From assembly GCF_024139115.2 (NCBI RefSeq), contig NC_085141.1, positions 404,863,612 to 404,927,611 of the forward strand: a stretch of DNA of 64,000 nucleotides, read 5' to 3'. The stretch is from Armigeres subalbatus (Eukaryota > Arthropoda > Insecta > Diptera > Culicidae). The position numbers and the translations under genes were made by a program. Of the stretch, positions 35,571-45,345 are shown piece by piece. Position 1 is the stretch's first letter; each line of letters opens with the position of its first letter. The notes beneath the pieces are model-generated. The model ran no database searches and was not told the origin of the DNA. It saw only the letters and a program-made list of their open reading frames with translations.

Positions 35571-35574
35571 ATTT

Positions 35575-35790
35575 TTTTTACCGGGATATCAGCAAATTGT
35601 TGAACTTTTACCGAGATTCGCACGTGTTTTTTTTTACCGAGATTTCTGTCAAAATTGCTGAAAATCAGCAAATAAATTGCCGAAAACCTTCTAACAAACG
35701 CTATTTTTGCCGGGATATCAGTTTTTATTTTGCTGAGCAAATGGCTTTGCGGATTTTGCCGAACTGCAGAAATGAAAGCTGAGTGTGTAA
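35575..35790. repeat. ACCGAGAT / GCCGGGATATCAG repeat block
   Basis: Short words TTTTTACCGAGATT, GCTGAAAATCAGCAAAT and GCCGGGATATCAG recur in both orientations within about 200 bp. It looks like a degenerate foldback sequence inside the hAT interior. Confidence 0.45.
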
Positions 35791-36329
35791 TGTTGTTTTA
35801 AAACAACAGACCAAAAATACGTTTAATTTTAATAATTTTAATGTTTACGTTAAAAATATACGTTAAACATGTGAGATCACCAATAATTTTGTATGATGTG
35901 GGTATCATTCGGGAAATTCTACGGAAATTCGATTGAGTCTTTCTGCGGACTTCTTCAAATGTGAATCGGCGTGGTAAAATATGGATCAGCGGCGTGAAAA
36001 ATTTAACACGGTGGCGCGCCGATGCAAAAATGTCGGCGGCGTGGCGCGGCGGCGCACACCTCTAATTGTGACATCAATACTATTCGGAACAATAGTGAAA
36101 GCCATTTGGCCGGAAGTCATCTAGCCAAATTCCATTTGGCCGAATGAGATGTTTGACCAAAACGGTTGTTATGTCGAAAACCGGTTTGGCCGAATGTGAC
36201 ATATAGCCGAAAGTGTCTTTTGGCCGAAAAGGTCGTTTGGGAAAAATGGTCGTTTGGCCAAAAGGGTAAATTGGCCGAACGTGTCAACAGAAGTCATTTG
36301 GCTAAAAATTTCTTTTTGACCCTTCCTTC

Positions 36330-37510
36330 GGAAGTGTCTATAATTTCACTTTGTATGCGTTACGCAGGTGTGTTACGTATTAATCTATCAAGAAATCTCG
36401 TGAATTATTAAATAAAATGTATGGTACTTGAAACAAATTCACCTTGCTATTGAAAATATTATTATAACGAATGATATGATATGGAAATATGCCTATTTTC
36501 TGATTTGTTTCAAAGAAACAAATGATTCTAATTGAAGAACATATAGAAATATGTACAAAAAATCTTCTCAGAAAAGCAAAAACGTAAAAATTGAAAGGGA
36601 TTTCAAAAATTTCTTCAGTGGAAGCTAGATAGCAAATGTGAGCATGTTTTGAGACACTAATAGACCACTTGTATGCATGTATGTGTGCGTATGTGTGCAA
36701 ATTCTGAAATTTACTACCATATAAATCTCACTCATTTTTAAGGTATTGAACAAGTTTAGTTTTACCAAATTAGCCATCCATAAGGCGAAATATATGTTAT
36801 TATTGAACGCTATTGAGTTTCGCTCAGATCAATGACTGATTTAGTTAGTTCTGGATTAATTAATATCAAGGTCTCTGGATATTCCGAGTACAATATATGC
36901 AACCAGCGTTAGGGTTGTAAATTTTCGGCAGCACTGGATGAAAGTGATGTTTTTTTATACCATGTTTTTATTTTCTTCCCGCTTTGAAATCAACCTCACA
37001 TTCCCGGAGAGGCAGAAAAGTAAACAACAGAACTCACATCACCCACTGCGCCGCGAAGATGAAATTTACCAAAGCAAAATGTACACATTCACCCAGCAAA
37101 TTGAAAAAATTCACCACGCGTTTAAATGGGCCACTCACAGTCATACGGTAAGGCGCGAACTGAGCAGCCTGTCAGAGCGACTTGTGAGTGGCTGAATGCG
37201 AAATTGAACTGTCGGTGTTGGAAATGATTTTTGGCTGCACCCAGTCGCACTCACCACGGCGGCGATGAAGGCTGCACTGCATTGACTGTGAAATATTTCT
37301 ACCCTGGACAACAGCTATTCAATCAGACGAGCGCTTTATAGGTAGGCAGCATGAAGTACAGTGCGTTATCCTTCGTTAAGTTGTCACTCAACCCACGACA
37401 TGCGCCTTTGGGTAGGCAATTATTTTGTCACTTTGACGATAAATCGCCGTGGGAAGCTGAGCAGTTTTATCTCGTTTTAAATACTGGAGTCTGGAAAAAA
37501 ATTCCTAATA
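36330..37510. other. No gene recognised
   Basis: Unique-looking. A plus frame at 36938-37195 gives an ordinary-looking 85-residue peptide (RFEINLTFPERQKS at its start), but there is no splice context or domain. The block 36990-37440 has balanced composition. Confidence 0.4.
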
Positions 37511-37860
37511 ACTAAGGAAGGGTCAAATCTCACTGTAGGTGGATTAATCTGGGTTTTTCCCTAAATTGTGGTTTGACAGAAATTGCAATTTTTTGAAAAT
37601 ATTTTTTGTTCGAACAGGTCATAGTAAGAAACGAAATATGAGAATGATGAGTGAGTAGTTAGAAGTTAGATGCCTTAATTCATACTTCTCACTTATCTTT
37701 TCTTATTTACAATTTTTTTCTAATAAGACGTCAAACGGCATTTACGGCAAAATGACCAGATTGGCCAAACGACATTTTCGGCATTATTACCTGTTTGACC
37801 AAATAATATTTTCATCCAAATGGTCCCTTCTGTAACCGAACGCCCAAGTAAAACAGTTTG
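37511..37860. mobile_element. Small degenerate foldback copy
   Basis: GGAAGGGTCAAATCTC resembles the family terminus. 37635-37715 has the GAGTGAGTAGTTAGAAGTTAG-type core and 37727-37835 has right-arm subrepeats such as TTGGCCAAACGACATTTTCGG. It is compact and strongly degraded. Confidence 0.45.
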
Positions 37861-37933
37861 TTGAATGAGAGTTAAAAATGCATCTTCCAAACATATAGGA
37901 TGTTTATGTTTGATATAAAAAAATGTTTTATTA

Positions 37934-38775
37934 GGGGAGACTGGGTAGACTTGATCCTCTTTTCTGAAATATCGTATTTAACTTTACTGATGTATGACAG
38001 ACAGTCCTTAAATTATTCTTGTTATTGATACACAATCGATTTTTTGAAGTGCTGTCAAAAATCGACTTTGAAAATATTCGGGAGAAATTGATCCCTCTCC
38101 AAGAACTTGCTTTGATAAAATTGGAAAGGTGCCCTAAGATTTTTTGAATATTTTCCCTTCATAATACGCGGAATTATCGAATTGCTGTGCGTATACATGA
38201 ACGATTTTTATTATTGAATTCGACAGCACATGCAATATTAAAATTAGGGGAGACTTGATTCCCTTTCTATGAGATCTACGCAATCAATCATTTTTCCTGC
38301 CAACCCTTCATCAAATCCGTCAAATCTACAAAAAACTAGAAGCCTAAGAACAGATTTATATTTTTTTGAATTTTTTCGCCAAATTTTTGTATGGGTGACT
38401 AACAGGGGATCAAGTGTCCCCATATTGAAATCCAAAATATCCTAAAACTTTGATGGAATGTTGACATTTTCATCAGTGTAGATCAATAAGCATATTTATG
38501 GCTTGAAGCTGTGAAAAAACGAAAGACTTTGATCATTGTAGTGAAAAGTTGTTCAAATTTTGCGTGGCTAATAAAAAAATCTTTAGGAAGGTCAAAACTT
38601 ACAAACCGCCCTGCAGAATAAATAAGGTTGTCAATCCAAAAAATAACTCACTACATAAAGGTCATTGGTCTAGAGGATCTATACTAAAAAATACGTTAGA
38701 ACAAAACTACTTTAGTTCTCGATAAAACAGGGGATGATCAAGTCTTCCCGGGGATCAAGTCTACCCACCTTCCCC
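37934..38775. mobile_element. TIR element with TA duplication (GGGGAGACTGGGTAGACTTG family)
   Basis: The left end GGGGAGACTGGGTAGACTTG and the inverted right end GGGGAAGGTGGGTAGACTTG match over at least 18 of 20 bases and are followed by GATCC. TA flanks both ends (37932-37933, 38776-38777). Internal copies of the terminal motif (AGGGGAGACTTGATTCCC at 38247 and GGGGATCAAGTGTCCCC at 38404) suggest that a shorter element sits inside. There is no transposase. Confidence 0.75.
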
Positions 38776-38779
38776 TACA

Positions 38780-39419
38780 TGACCGAAACAGCGCAAAATT
38801 TTGAACATCTTTCAGTTGGACGAAATAAATTGCAATACAATACAATACAAGACTAAATAAGTTGGGAGTGAGTATTCAATAACATTCTCTCAACATGACA
38901 TGATCTGTCAAATTGAATACAACAAAAGTTGTTGATAAATGTCTCATATAAAAAATACAAGATTGGATGAAAACAGCATGCATAAATTTTGCTATGAATT
39001 TCATTTTGATAAAATAAGAAATTTACTGATTGATTTTCATTGGCGTTTATCTGTGGGACGAACTACCAAAGCTCAAAGTTTAAGGAAGCATTTTTACAAT
39101 CGGCAATCGACAGTTATCGCAACATAACCACAAGTATAAAATCGTATAGAAGTTGAAAAGTACGCAGAGCGCCATTGAAGAACAAAACGAAATTAAAAAG
39201 GCTTTTATTTTACTTAAGATAGGTCTTGGTGTGAAAGCTCCCACGCTATCTACCAAGCCGTTCCTGGGTGGACGTTGAATTTTCAAACGATTATCACTCG
39301 CTGGGGAGTTTTCATCAATTGATCATTTAAAAGTAAGATCGTGTGTGAGTGTTGCTCATCCGGGATTTATTGAAAATTTGATGTTTCCCATTTTTGTGAA
39401 AAATGATAATGATAATTCA
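38780..39419. other. No gene recognised
   Basis: AT-rich unique-looking sequence; a 62-codon plus frame at 38939-39127 shows no recognisable domain. Confidence 0.4.
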
Positions 39420-40150
39420 GCGGAAAAAATAAGAAATAAGGAATGAGAAATGAAAACTGAGAAGCGAAAAAAGAGGAGTGAGAATTGAGATGTTTCTTCT
39501 CAATTCTCACTTTTAGCTTCACACACATCATTCTTCACTTCTTACTCCTCAATTTTAACTTCTCACGGTGAAAAGTGAGAAGTGAAAATTAAGAGACGAG
39601 AAATGAGGAATAAGAAGTATAAAGTGAGACATATCTCATCCAATTTCTCAGTCCTCATGCCTCACTTATGACTGTAAATATTATAGAAGTACAAAATGAA
39701 ATGTGAGAAATAAAAAGTGTAGCATGAGTAGTGAGGCCACTAAAAGTTAAATATAAATTAAAAGTGGTTAGTTTTCATTTTCACTTGTCACTATGAAGTA
39801 GCAAGTGAGATATAAGACTTTTAACTTCCCATTTCTCACTTGTTACTTCTTGCTATTCATTCTTTCTTCTCAGAGTGAGAAGTGCGGCGATCGTATGTCC
39901 CTTTCGATAAAATTACATTTATGGCTTTTTGACCCGTTTGGTCAAACGACATCGTTTGCTTCATGACTTGTATAAATCGGCTGAATGTTTGTTTTTTCGA
40001 GCAAACGTCTTATTCGGCTAACTAGCTTTTGGCTTAATAATTGTTCAATTGGAAATGGAATATGGCTTAATGACTTTTTGTCCAACGTGTATTTAGGGCA
40101 AGCAGTATTCGGCCAAATGGCTTTCGGCCGAATTACTTTTTTCCCTTGGT
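39420..40150. mobile_element. Foldback copy lacking its left arm
   Basis: 39420-39880 is made of GTGAGAAGTGAAAATTAAGAG-like words and their inverse (CTTCTCAATTCTCAC), the family core. 39905-40145 carries right-arm subrepeats such as TTCGGCCAAATGGCTTTCGG and ends ...TTTTTTCCCTTGG. Confidence 0.55.
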
Positions 40151-40205
40151 CCAGAGATCTTGCTCATTTTTATTATATTTATGATAAATAACTTTTCAAC
40201 AAATG

Positions 40206-40465
40206 TCTATATAATAAAAATGAAATGGTCTGTGTTCGTCTCCGCATAACTCGAAAACGGCTGGATGGTTTGTTTTCGTTCCTTCAGCAGATACGTTTGT
40301 TACAGTTTCCGAAGGGTGTATATGATATTCTTTCATGTGAAAATCACGAGTAAGGTTGAGTGAACCGCGAAAAAGAAATTAAGAATCGTATGGAAACTTC
40401 GCATGGGCAGTTCGGAACACGAATTTTTGCCTACTATGCAGGACAACGTCTGCCGGGTCGACTAG
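40206..40465 (+). mobile_element. Short non-autonomous Helitron
   Basis: It begins TCTATATAATAAAAATGAAA and ends GTCTGCCGGGTCGACTAG, followed by T. A 5' TC, a 3' CTAG and the CGCATAACTCGAAAACGGCTG phrase are typical of insect non-autonomous Helitrons. The 260-bp length and absence of a duplicated target fit. Confidence 0.7.
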
Positions 40466-40518
40466 TTTCTTATACTTATGGATTTTTGCTCACTTCTCAT
40501 TTTTCTCTTGTTAATTCT

Positions 40519-40849
40519 TACACGCTTAAAATCAATAACACAGAGATGTGTTTGCATCACACAAAACGGACCTAATGCGGAACATCCCCTAGATGAGCGA
40601 CAGTTACACAGGCACAAAAATGCTTCGTACGGTCGTGATAACGGTCCTTTTCAACATGTAAACGTTTGTACAGATTCCTTGTTTCATGAGGAACCAAATA
40701 CTGTTGAAGATATTGAAATCCAAGCTTCAATAAAACTACACGAGCTATTTTTGTGGCTGTGTAACTATCGCTCATCTAGGGGATGTTCCGCATTAGGTCC
40801 GTTTTGTGTGATGCAAACACATCTCTGTGTTATTGATTTTAAGCGTGTA
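40519..40849. mobile_element. MITE with about 100-bp inverted repeats
   Basis: The left arm (from TACACGCTTAAAATCAATAA at 40519) is repeated inverted up to 40849 over about 95-105 bp with only three or four mismatches. The central ~120 bp is unpaired. TA lies at both outer edges. The two frames of the region (plus 40478-40978 and minus 40572-40775) cross the arms and are not genes. Confidence 0.85.
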
Positions 40850-40924
40850 CTCCTCAGTTCTCTCTTCATCTTCTCACTTCAGCAACATGCTTATTTTAAT
40901 AGAAAGGTCGGTACCGTGGCTTAC

Positions 40925-41126
40925 GTAGGGACACGGCAGGTATTTTCGTCTGTTCGTCATAGTCTCGAAAACCAATAAAAGAGACGTTTTTTTTGTAAAA
41001 CTCATACGTACCAAATCGTAAGCTCTGGAGAATCATTCTGATATAGTGGAGTTCTAGCAAATGGACGTTGCTTTCGTTAGTTTTAGCTCCTACGACGATG
41101 GATGGAAATACCTGTCGTGTCCCTAC
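40925..41126. mobile_element. Small TIR MITE (GTAGGGACACGRCAGGTATTT)
   Basis: GTAGGGACACGGCAGGTATTT at the left and its inverse, with one change, at the right. Similarity extends about 30 bp inwards (TCGTC on the inner side). It is 202 bp long and non-coding. Confidence 0.7.
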
Positions 41127-41624
41127 ATGCTTTCTACCTTTCGTTTCTATGCGACGAAATCAAGCGATGCCAGAGTCGATGAAAAACCTTTTTTTCGTAG
41201 TTAGTGGTGGAGATTTTGTTCACTCATCACTCTCTTCTCTAGAACATATCTATTCCCCATTTTACCGCTACACCATTTTTACGCCTTTCTCTTTTTGGCG
41301 AACATATTTCATGAGCAGTTAGAAAAAAATGCGTCGAGAATCGATCCTAAAGCACCAACAAAAATGTCGTTGGGATGCACCACAACAGCGACTGCATAGA
41401 TTGTTGATTCCATAAATGTGGATCTCGTTGGAATTGGCGAAGGCATGGGTAGAACGAAATAACTGAGATATTGAGCAAATCAACATTTGGTGGTAATTGT
41501 TTATTTCTTTCTAAAAAAATTCTAGTCGAAAACCTGCCTAAGCGAGCATCTTTGGCTTGTGAGATTAAATGAGAATTGCGAAGCCAGCAGTAAAACGTCG
41601 TACGGCAAGTGGGCTTTTTACTTG
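41127..41624. other. No gene recognised
   Basis: No coding sequence or repeat I can assign in this stretch. Confidence 0.4.
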
Positions 41625-41744
41625 ATCGGCAGTAGTTTGGCCAGATTGGTCATTTGGCCAACATACATCTTTTAGCCGAATAAGTCATTCGATCGAAATA
41701 ATCGTTCAACTGAAGAACTCATTTGTTCAAGTTAGAAATTTTAC

Positions 41745-41940
41745 AATAATAGATCGGCGAAGACGCCATCTTGTTTCCAATCGAACTGTCAAAAGCGGTT
41801 CCAATTCGACTTGTTAACATTTTGCATCCATACGAAGCAAGCAAAAACTTATTTTCACGATCATGCATTTTCATACGTTGCCATTTCGACAGTTTTTCAC
41901 TCCGCCGGTCTCTGGTTTTAGGGTGGCTGGTTCAAGTAGG
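41745..41940 (+). repeat. Repeat shared with 62245-62455, copy 1
   Basis: GAAGACGCCATCTTGTTTCC, then CGGTTCCAAT, TTTGCATCCATA-GAAGCAAGC, CATGCATTTTCATACGTTGCC and CTCCGCCGGTCTCTGGTT occur in both places in order. Identity is above roughly 85 per cent by eye. Not assigned to a known family; it has no coding capacity. Confidence 0.75.
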
Positions 41941-42430
41941 TCATTTGACAGAATAAGCCATTTCTAATTAGGCAAACATGTTGAGGCTAACCAAACGGGT
42001 AATCGTAATGTAAGATTTGTGGTGTTGTAGTACGGATAAGGAAGCAACACTAGAGAAAAAAGAAAGGTTAAACAAGATTTTCTCATTTCTTACTTTCTAC
42101 TTCTTGGCTTAGATTAGCTCAGACTGACTGTACATGTCAATTGTTGCTACCTACTTCCCACTTCCTGCTTCTCAAGTATCATTCTTTACAGCGAGAATTT
42201 AAACAGGAAATAATATAAATTGAGAAATTGAGAAGTTCTCATTTTTCGCTATTTAATTCCACTATCACTCTTCACTATTTATAACTCACTACTCTGTGCT
42301 CACTTGTCAATCCTCAGTAGTCACTTTCCATTTCCACTCCTCACATCGCTCTGAAAAGTGAGATATGAGAAGAGCTGAAAAGAAATGCGAGGCGAGTAGC
42401 TTAAAGAGAAACACGTCATTTTTTTTCTCT

Positions 42431-42600
42431 GGGAGCATCCATAAATAACGTCCATAAATGCTTTGAGGTGGAAGGGTGGCATGCCTGAAGTGTAACGAAC
42501 CATACACAATTTTTAGATACTTCATACAAAAACTGTGACATAGGGTGGAGGGGGGTTAAAAATGGCAAATTTTTACGTTACCTATTTAATGGTTCTTCCC
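42431..42600. mobile_element. Small TIR MITE (GGGAGCATCCATAAAT ends)
   Basis: GGGAGCATCCATAAATAACGT at the left and the inverse of GGGAAGAACCATTAAATAGG at the right, separated by about 125 bp. The ends are only moderately similar, but this terminus is common in mosquito DNA elements. Confidence 0.5.
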
Positions 42601-43199
42601 TCTATGGTTTTCTTTATTCCAATTATTTTCAAATCTAACTGCCGATTTTCGTCATCTCTACTCAATCTTGACATTTTTGTAAATAAAATTGTCAGTTGAC
42701 AAAATGTTCGTTCAAATTTGAAATGGCTTATGCGACCGTACTTGCTTAACCAAATGACGTCCAAATGACTCATTCGGCCAAACGATTAGGGCAGCCAATC
42801 GACAATTTCGGTCAAACGACTTGTTTGATAAGCAAATTGTTCTTTATTATTTCGACCAAACGACTCGTTCAATTAAACGCCCATTTGGTGGAACAATCGC
42901 TTCGGCCGAATGACCCATTCAGCTCAACAACCCGTTCGAAATTTTTGGTTATCCGGCTGAATTACTTTTTTGGCAAAACGTCAAATAACATGTTCGGCTA
43001 ATCGAGAAGCCCGGCTAAGTGAACTTCTCGACTGTTCGACATTTTTCGCCAAAAAGCATTTGGCCAAACGACATGTTCAGTGAAGCCTCCCAGGTCTGGC
43101 CGATTCCTGCTAATTAGTTTTCGGACCTAATGACCATTTCTGCCAAACGTTCTTTCAACCAAAAACAAATATATAAGCCAACTTGTACAATTTTCGGTA

Positions 43200-43500
43200 A
43201 TTTGCATTTTTTGATTCTTTTTCAGATTTGATTTGCGCCGTTTTGTAACTACAATATCAAAGTCTTTAACCGGATTCAGTTTGGCATATTTCTAATAGTT
43301 CCACATTCAAATCAGTCTGGGTTGAAGAGTCAATTTCAGTTCGACTGGATCCAGGTTTAATTTGGAATTCGTTTTACAATCCCTTGCTGATTCGTTTACA
43401 AAATCTAAAATTGTTTGCAGATTAAATTCAAAAACAGAGTCAATTAAGGAACCGATTACAGATTCGATTAAAAACACAAAAATGTAGCTGGAAATTAATC
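43200..43500. repeat. Degenerate GATT-rich block
   Basis: CAGATTTGATT, AGATTCGATT and similar words recur irregularly, as at 32040-32160, 44900-45150 and 46680-47560. Confidence 0.45.
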
Positions 43501-43504
43501 AATT

Positions 43505-43537
43505 TTTGGCGAGACTAAGTTCGCCGGGTCAGCAAGT
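43505..43537 (+). mobile_element. Helitron-type 3' end remnant
   Basis: A hairpin GGCGA-GACTAAGT-TCGCC is followed by GGGTCAGCAAGT. This equals the CTAGT terminus of the other copies, with CTAG changed to CAAG. The start cannot be placed. Confidence 0.5.
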
Positions 43538-43573
43538 TTATAATATTTTTAGATATTTTCATCAATTTTTATA

Positions 43574-44709
43574 GGGAAAGGGCCGTTTGGCCGAAAATTG
43601 TTTGGCTGAATACACCATTTGGCCGATCAGACCATTAGGCCGAAAGTCATTTGGCCGATCAGACCCTTAGGCCGAATAGGGAATTTATTAGGCTATATGA
43701 CCCATTTGGCCGAATCAATCATTTAACCGATTTGGTCATTTGCCCGAAAAGGTCATTTGGCGGGATAGACCATTTAGCCGAAAAAATAATTTCGCCGAAA
43801 ACATCATTTGTCCGAAAAAGTCATTTGTCCGAAAAGGTCATTTGGCCGAAAAGGTCATTTGGCCGAAAAGGTCATTTGGCCGATTAGTTCATTTGACCGA
43901 ATAGGTTATTTGGCCGAACAGGTTTTTCGGCCAAATGCGTCATTTGACGTCTGACATCTCACTTCTCACTGGAAAAAGTGAGTAATAAGAAGTTAGAAGT
44001 GATGAGTGAGAAGAGAGGCGTCTCCCTTCTCACTTTGCTCTTTTCACTTTACGCAGTGAAAAGTAATAAGTGAGAAATGTTGGGCTGGGTGTGAGAAGTG
44101 CGACGTCTCACTTTTCGCTCCTATTCGCATACTTCTCACTTTAAAAAGTGAGTAGTGCGAAGTGAGTAGTGAGACGTCCAACTTCTCACTTCACACTACT
44201 CACTTTTCACAGTGAATAGAGCGAGAATCGTCTCACTACTCACTTCTCACTCCTTATTTCTCACATCTCACTTTGAAAAGTGAGTAGTGCGAAGCAAGAA
44301 GCGAGACATCTCACTACTCTTTTCGTGCTTCTCACTTTTTACAATTAGAAGTGAGAAATGAGACGTATCACTTTTCACAACTCATTCCTCACTTTTCAAA
44401 TGAACTGTTCGACCAAATGACCAATTCAGCCAAATAACCTGTTCGACCAAATAATCTGTTCGGCCAAATGATCTGTTCGGCCAAATGACATGTTCGGTTA
44501 AATGACCTATTCAGTCAAAAGATCTGTTAGGCCAAATAACTTATTTGGCCGAATCTCCTGTTCGGCCAAATGACCTATTCGGCCAATTGTCGTATTTTGT
44601 CAAATGTCCTATTCGGCCAAATGCCCTTTTCGGCGAAATGGCTTTTGGTCAGATGGGTTCCATCATGATTTGTGCGGCTTAGTAGCATTCGGCCAAACGA
44701 TCCTTCCCC
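43574..44709. mobile_element. Foldback element A, complete and uninterrupted
   Basis: The left end GGGAAAGGGCCGTTTGG and, inverted, the right end GGGGAAGGATCGTTTGG align without gaps. The left arm 43580-43950 has up to 20 subrepeats of a ~17-bp unit (AAAAGGTCATTTGGCCG is the purest form, at 43835-43885). The core 43950-44400 alternates GAGAAGTGAG and CTCACTTCTC. The right arm 44400-44700 repeats CGGCCAAATGACCTATT-like units. The flanking 9 bases ATTTTTATA and CTTTTAATG match at 6 of 9, so the duplication is uncertain. There is no transposase, so it depends on an unknown partner. Confidence 0.8.
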
Positions 44710-45170
44710 CTTTTAATGAAAGACATCTAGTTGTAATTTTGTTCAATTGGAATCATATTTAGTAACGTTTTTGTTAAAACTAGAAGAAATGTTGTTACAA
44801 TTTTTGTTATTTAACTATAGAATAGAATAGTTCTGATAGAAATTTATTACCATCTACTGGTCGGATAATTATTAGGAATTCCGAATGGAATGGTGGAATG
44901 TTGAATAACTTTCAAGCCGAGTCAAGATTTGATTGAACAATTAATTTTCGAGTCTATTTGAAAGCATTGATTCTAAATGTTGAAATCAAGATTTTTTATA
45001 ATCAATTCTAATGATGATTGAATTTTGAATATAAAAAAATATCGAAATCGCATATGAAAGACATCGTAGTTGGCTAATCTGAAATCGAAATTTGGCATCC
45101 AATCCACAATCAGACTTTGAATTCGATTAGAAAATGATTTTGAGCTTTTAGTGTCGCTTGTCATAAGATG
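44710..45170. other. No gene recognised
   Basis: AT-rich; includes GTTTTTGTTAAAAC-type words and degenerate GATT-rich sequence. Confidence 0.4.
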
Positions 45171-45345
45171 AATTCGTACTGTCTCTTTTAATTCCACCAC
45201 TTGATTACACCTTTGACAGATACGCATTTCGACCTCAACAGTAAGGCCGCCTTCAGTGTCTCGTACTTGACTCGACTTCTAAGTCAACGACTAAATCGAG
45301 TCAAGTACGAGACACTGTCAAAAGTACAATCAAGTGGTGGAATTA
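45170..45345. mobile_element. Inverted pair of retroelement-type ends with hammerhead-like motif
   Basis: TAATTCCACCACTTGATT and, at 45323-45343, its inverse flank a palindromic centre, AGTGTCTCGTACTTGACTCG and its inverse, separated by about 20 bases. The left arm carries an extra 33-bp stretch (about 45219-45251) that the right arm lacks. That stretch is most of a hammerhead-like motif. The terminal phrase resembles repeats common in Aedes; a Penelope-like origin is a guess. Confidence 0.55.
45215..45260 (-). ncRNA. Hammerhead-ribozyme-like motif, third locus
   Basis: On the minus strand: GACA (stem I), CTGAAGG (core, one change from CUGANGA), C, GGCC-loop-GGTC (stem II, one wobble), GAAA, TGCGTATC (short stem III and cleavage triplet), TGTC (stem I, 4 of 4). 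As at 4513, one extra base precedes stem II. Confidence 0.3.

Larger units (their letters stand above)
32686..36064. mobile_element. Non-autonomous hAT element, copy 1, perfect 8-bp duplication
   Basis: The element starts TAGAGGTGCGCACTGG and ends with the inverse of TAGAGGTGTGCGCCGCC. It is flanked by a perfect 8-bp target duplication, ATTGTGAC, at 32678-32685 and 36065-36072. TAGAGGTG-type ends with 8-bp duplications are diagnostic of the hAT superfamily. Subterminal regions are GC-rich with repeated CGGCGGCG / GGCGACGGCG at both ends. The 3.4 kb interior has no transposase and is mostly GGAATTTCC-like low-complexity DNA with a palindrome (34284-34414) and a SINE (35252-35570). Confidence 0.88.
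32192..36329. mobile_element. Foldback element C, interrupted by a hAT element
   Basis: The left end TGGGGAAGACTC and, inverted, the right end GAAGGAAGGGTCAAAAAG match the termini of other copies. Left-arm subrepeats (ATTTGGCCGAAAGACATTG and similar) occupy about 32205-32670 and right-arm ones 36090-36315. The putative 9-bp duplication is weak (GGCGATGTC against GGAAGTGTC, 6 of 9). Everything from 32686 to 36064 is a later insertion. Confidence 0.55.
41625..43160. mobile_element. Foldback element E, heavily interrupted
   Basis: Left-arm subrepeats (TTGGTCATTTGGCCAACATAC) lie at 41630-41735 and 41935-42010, a GAGAAG / CTTCTC core at 42060-42380, and right-arm subrepeats (ACTCATTCGGCCAAACGATT) at 42725-43160. 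A repeat unrelated to the family sits in the left arm (41745-41940) and a MITE between core and right arm (42431-42600). Terminal sequences are eroded. Confidence 0.6.

Noticed and set aside
40478..40978. 166-codon plus frame
   Set aside because: Runs across both arms of a palindromic MITE; the reading frame is incidental.
43574..44709. Regular short repeats with spacers resembling a CRISPR array
   Set aside because: Units are about 17 bp, degenerate, lack unique spacers of constant length, and reverse orientation across a palindromic core. The context is eukaryotic.
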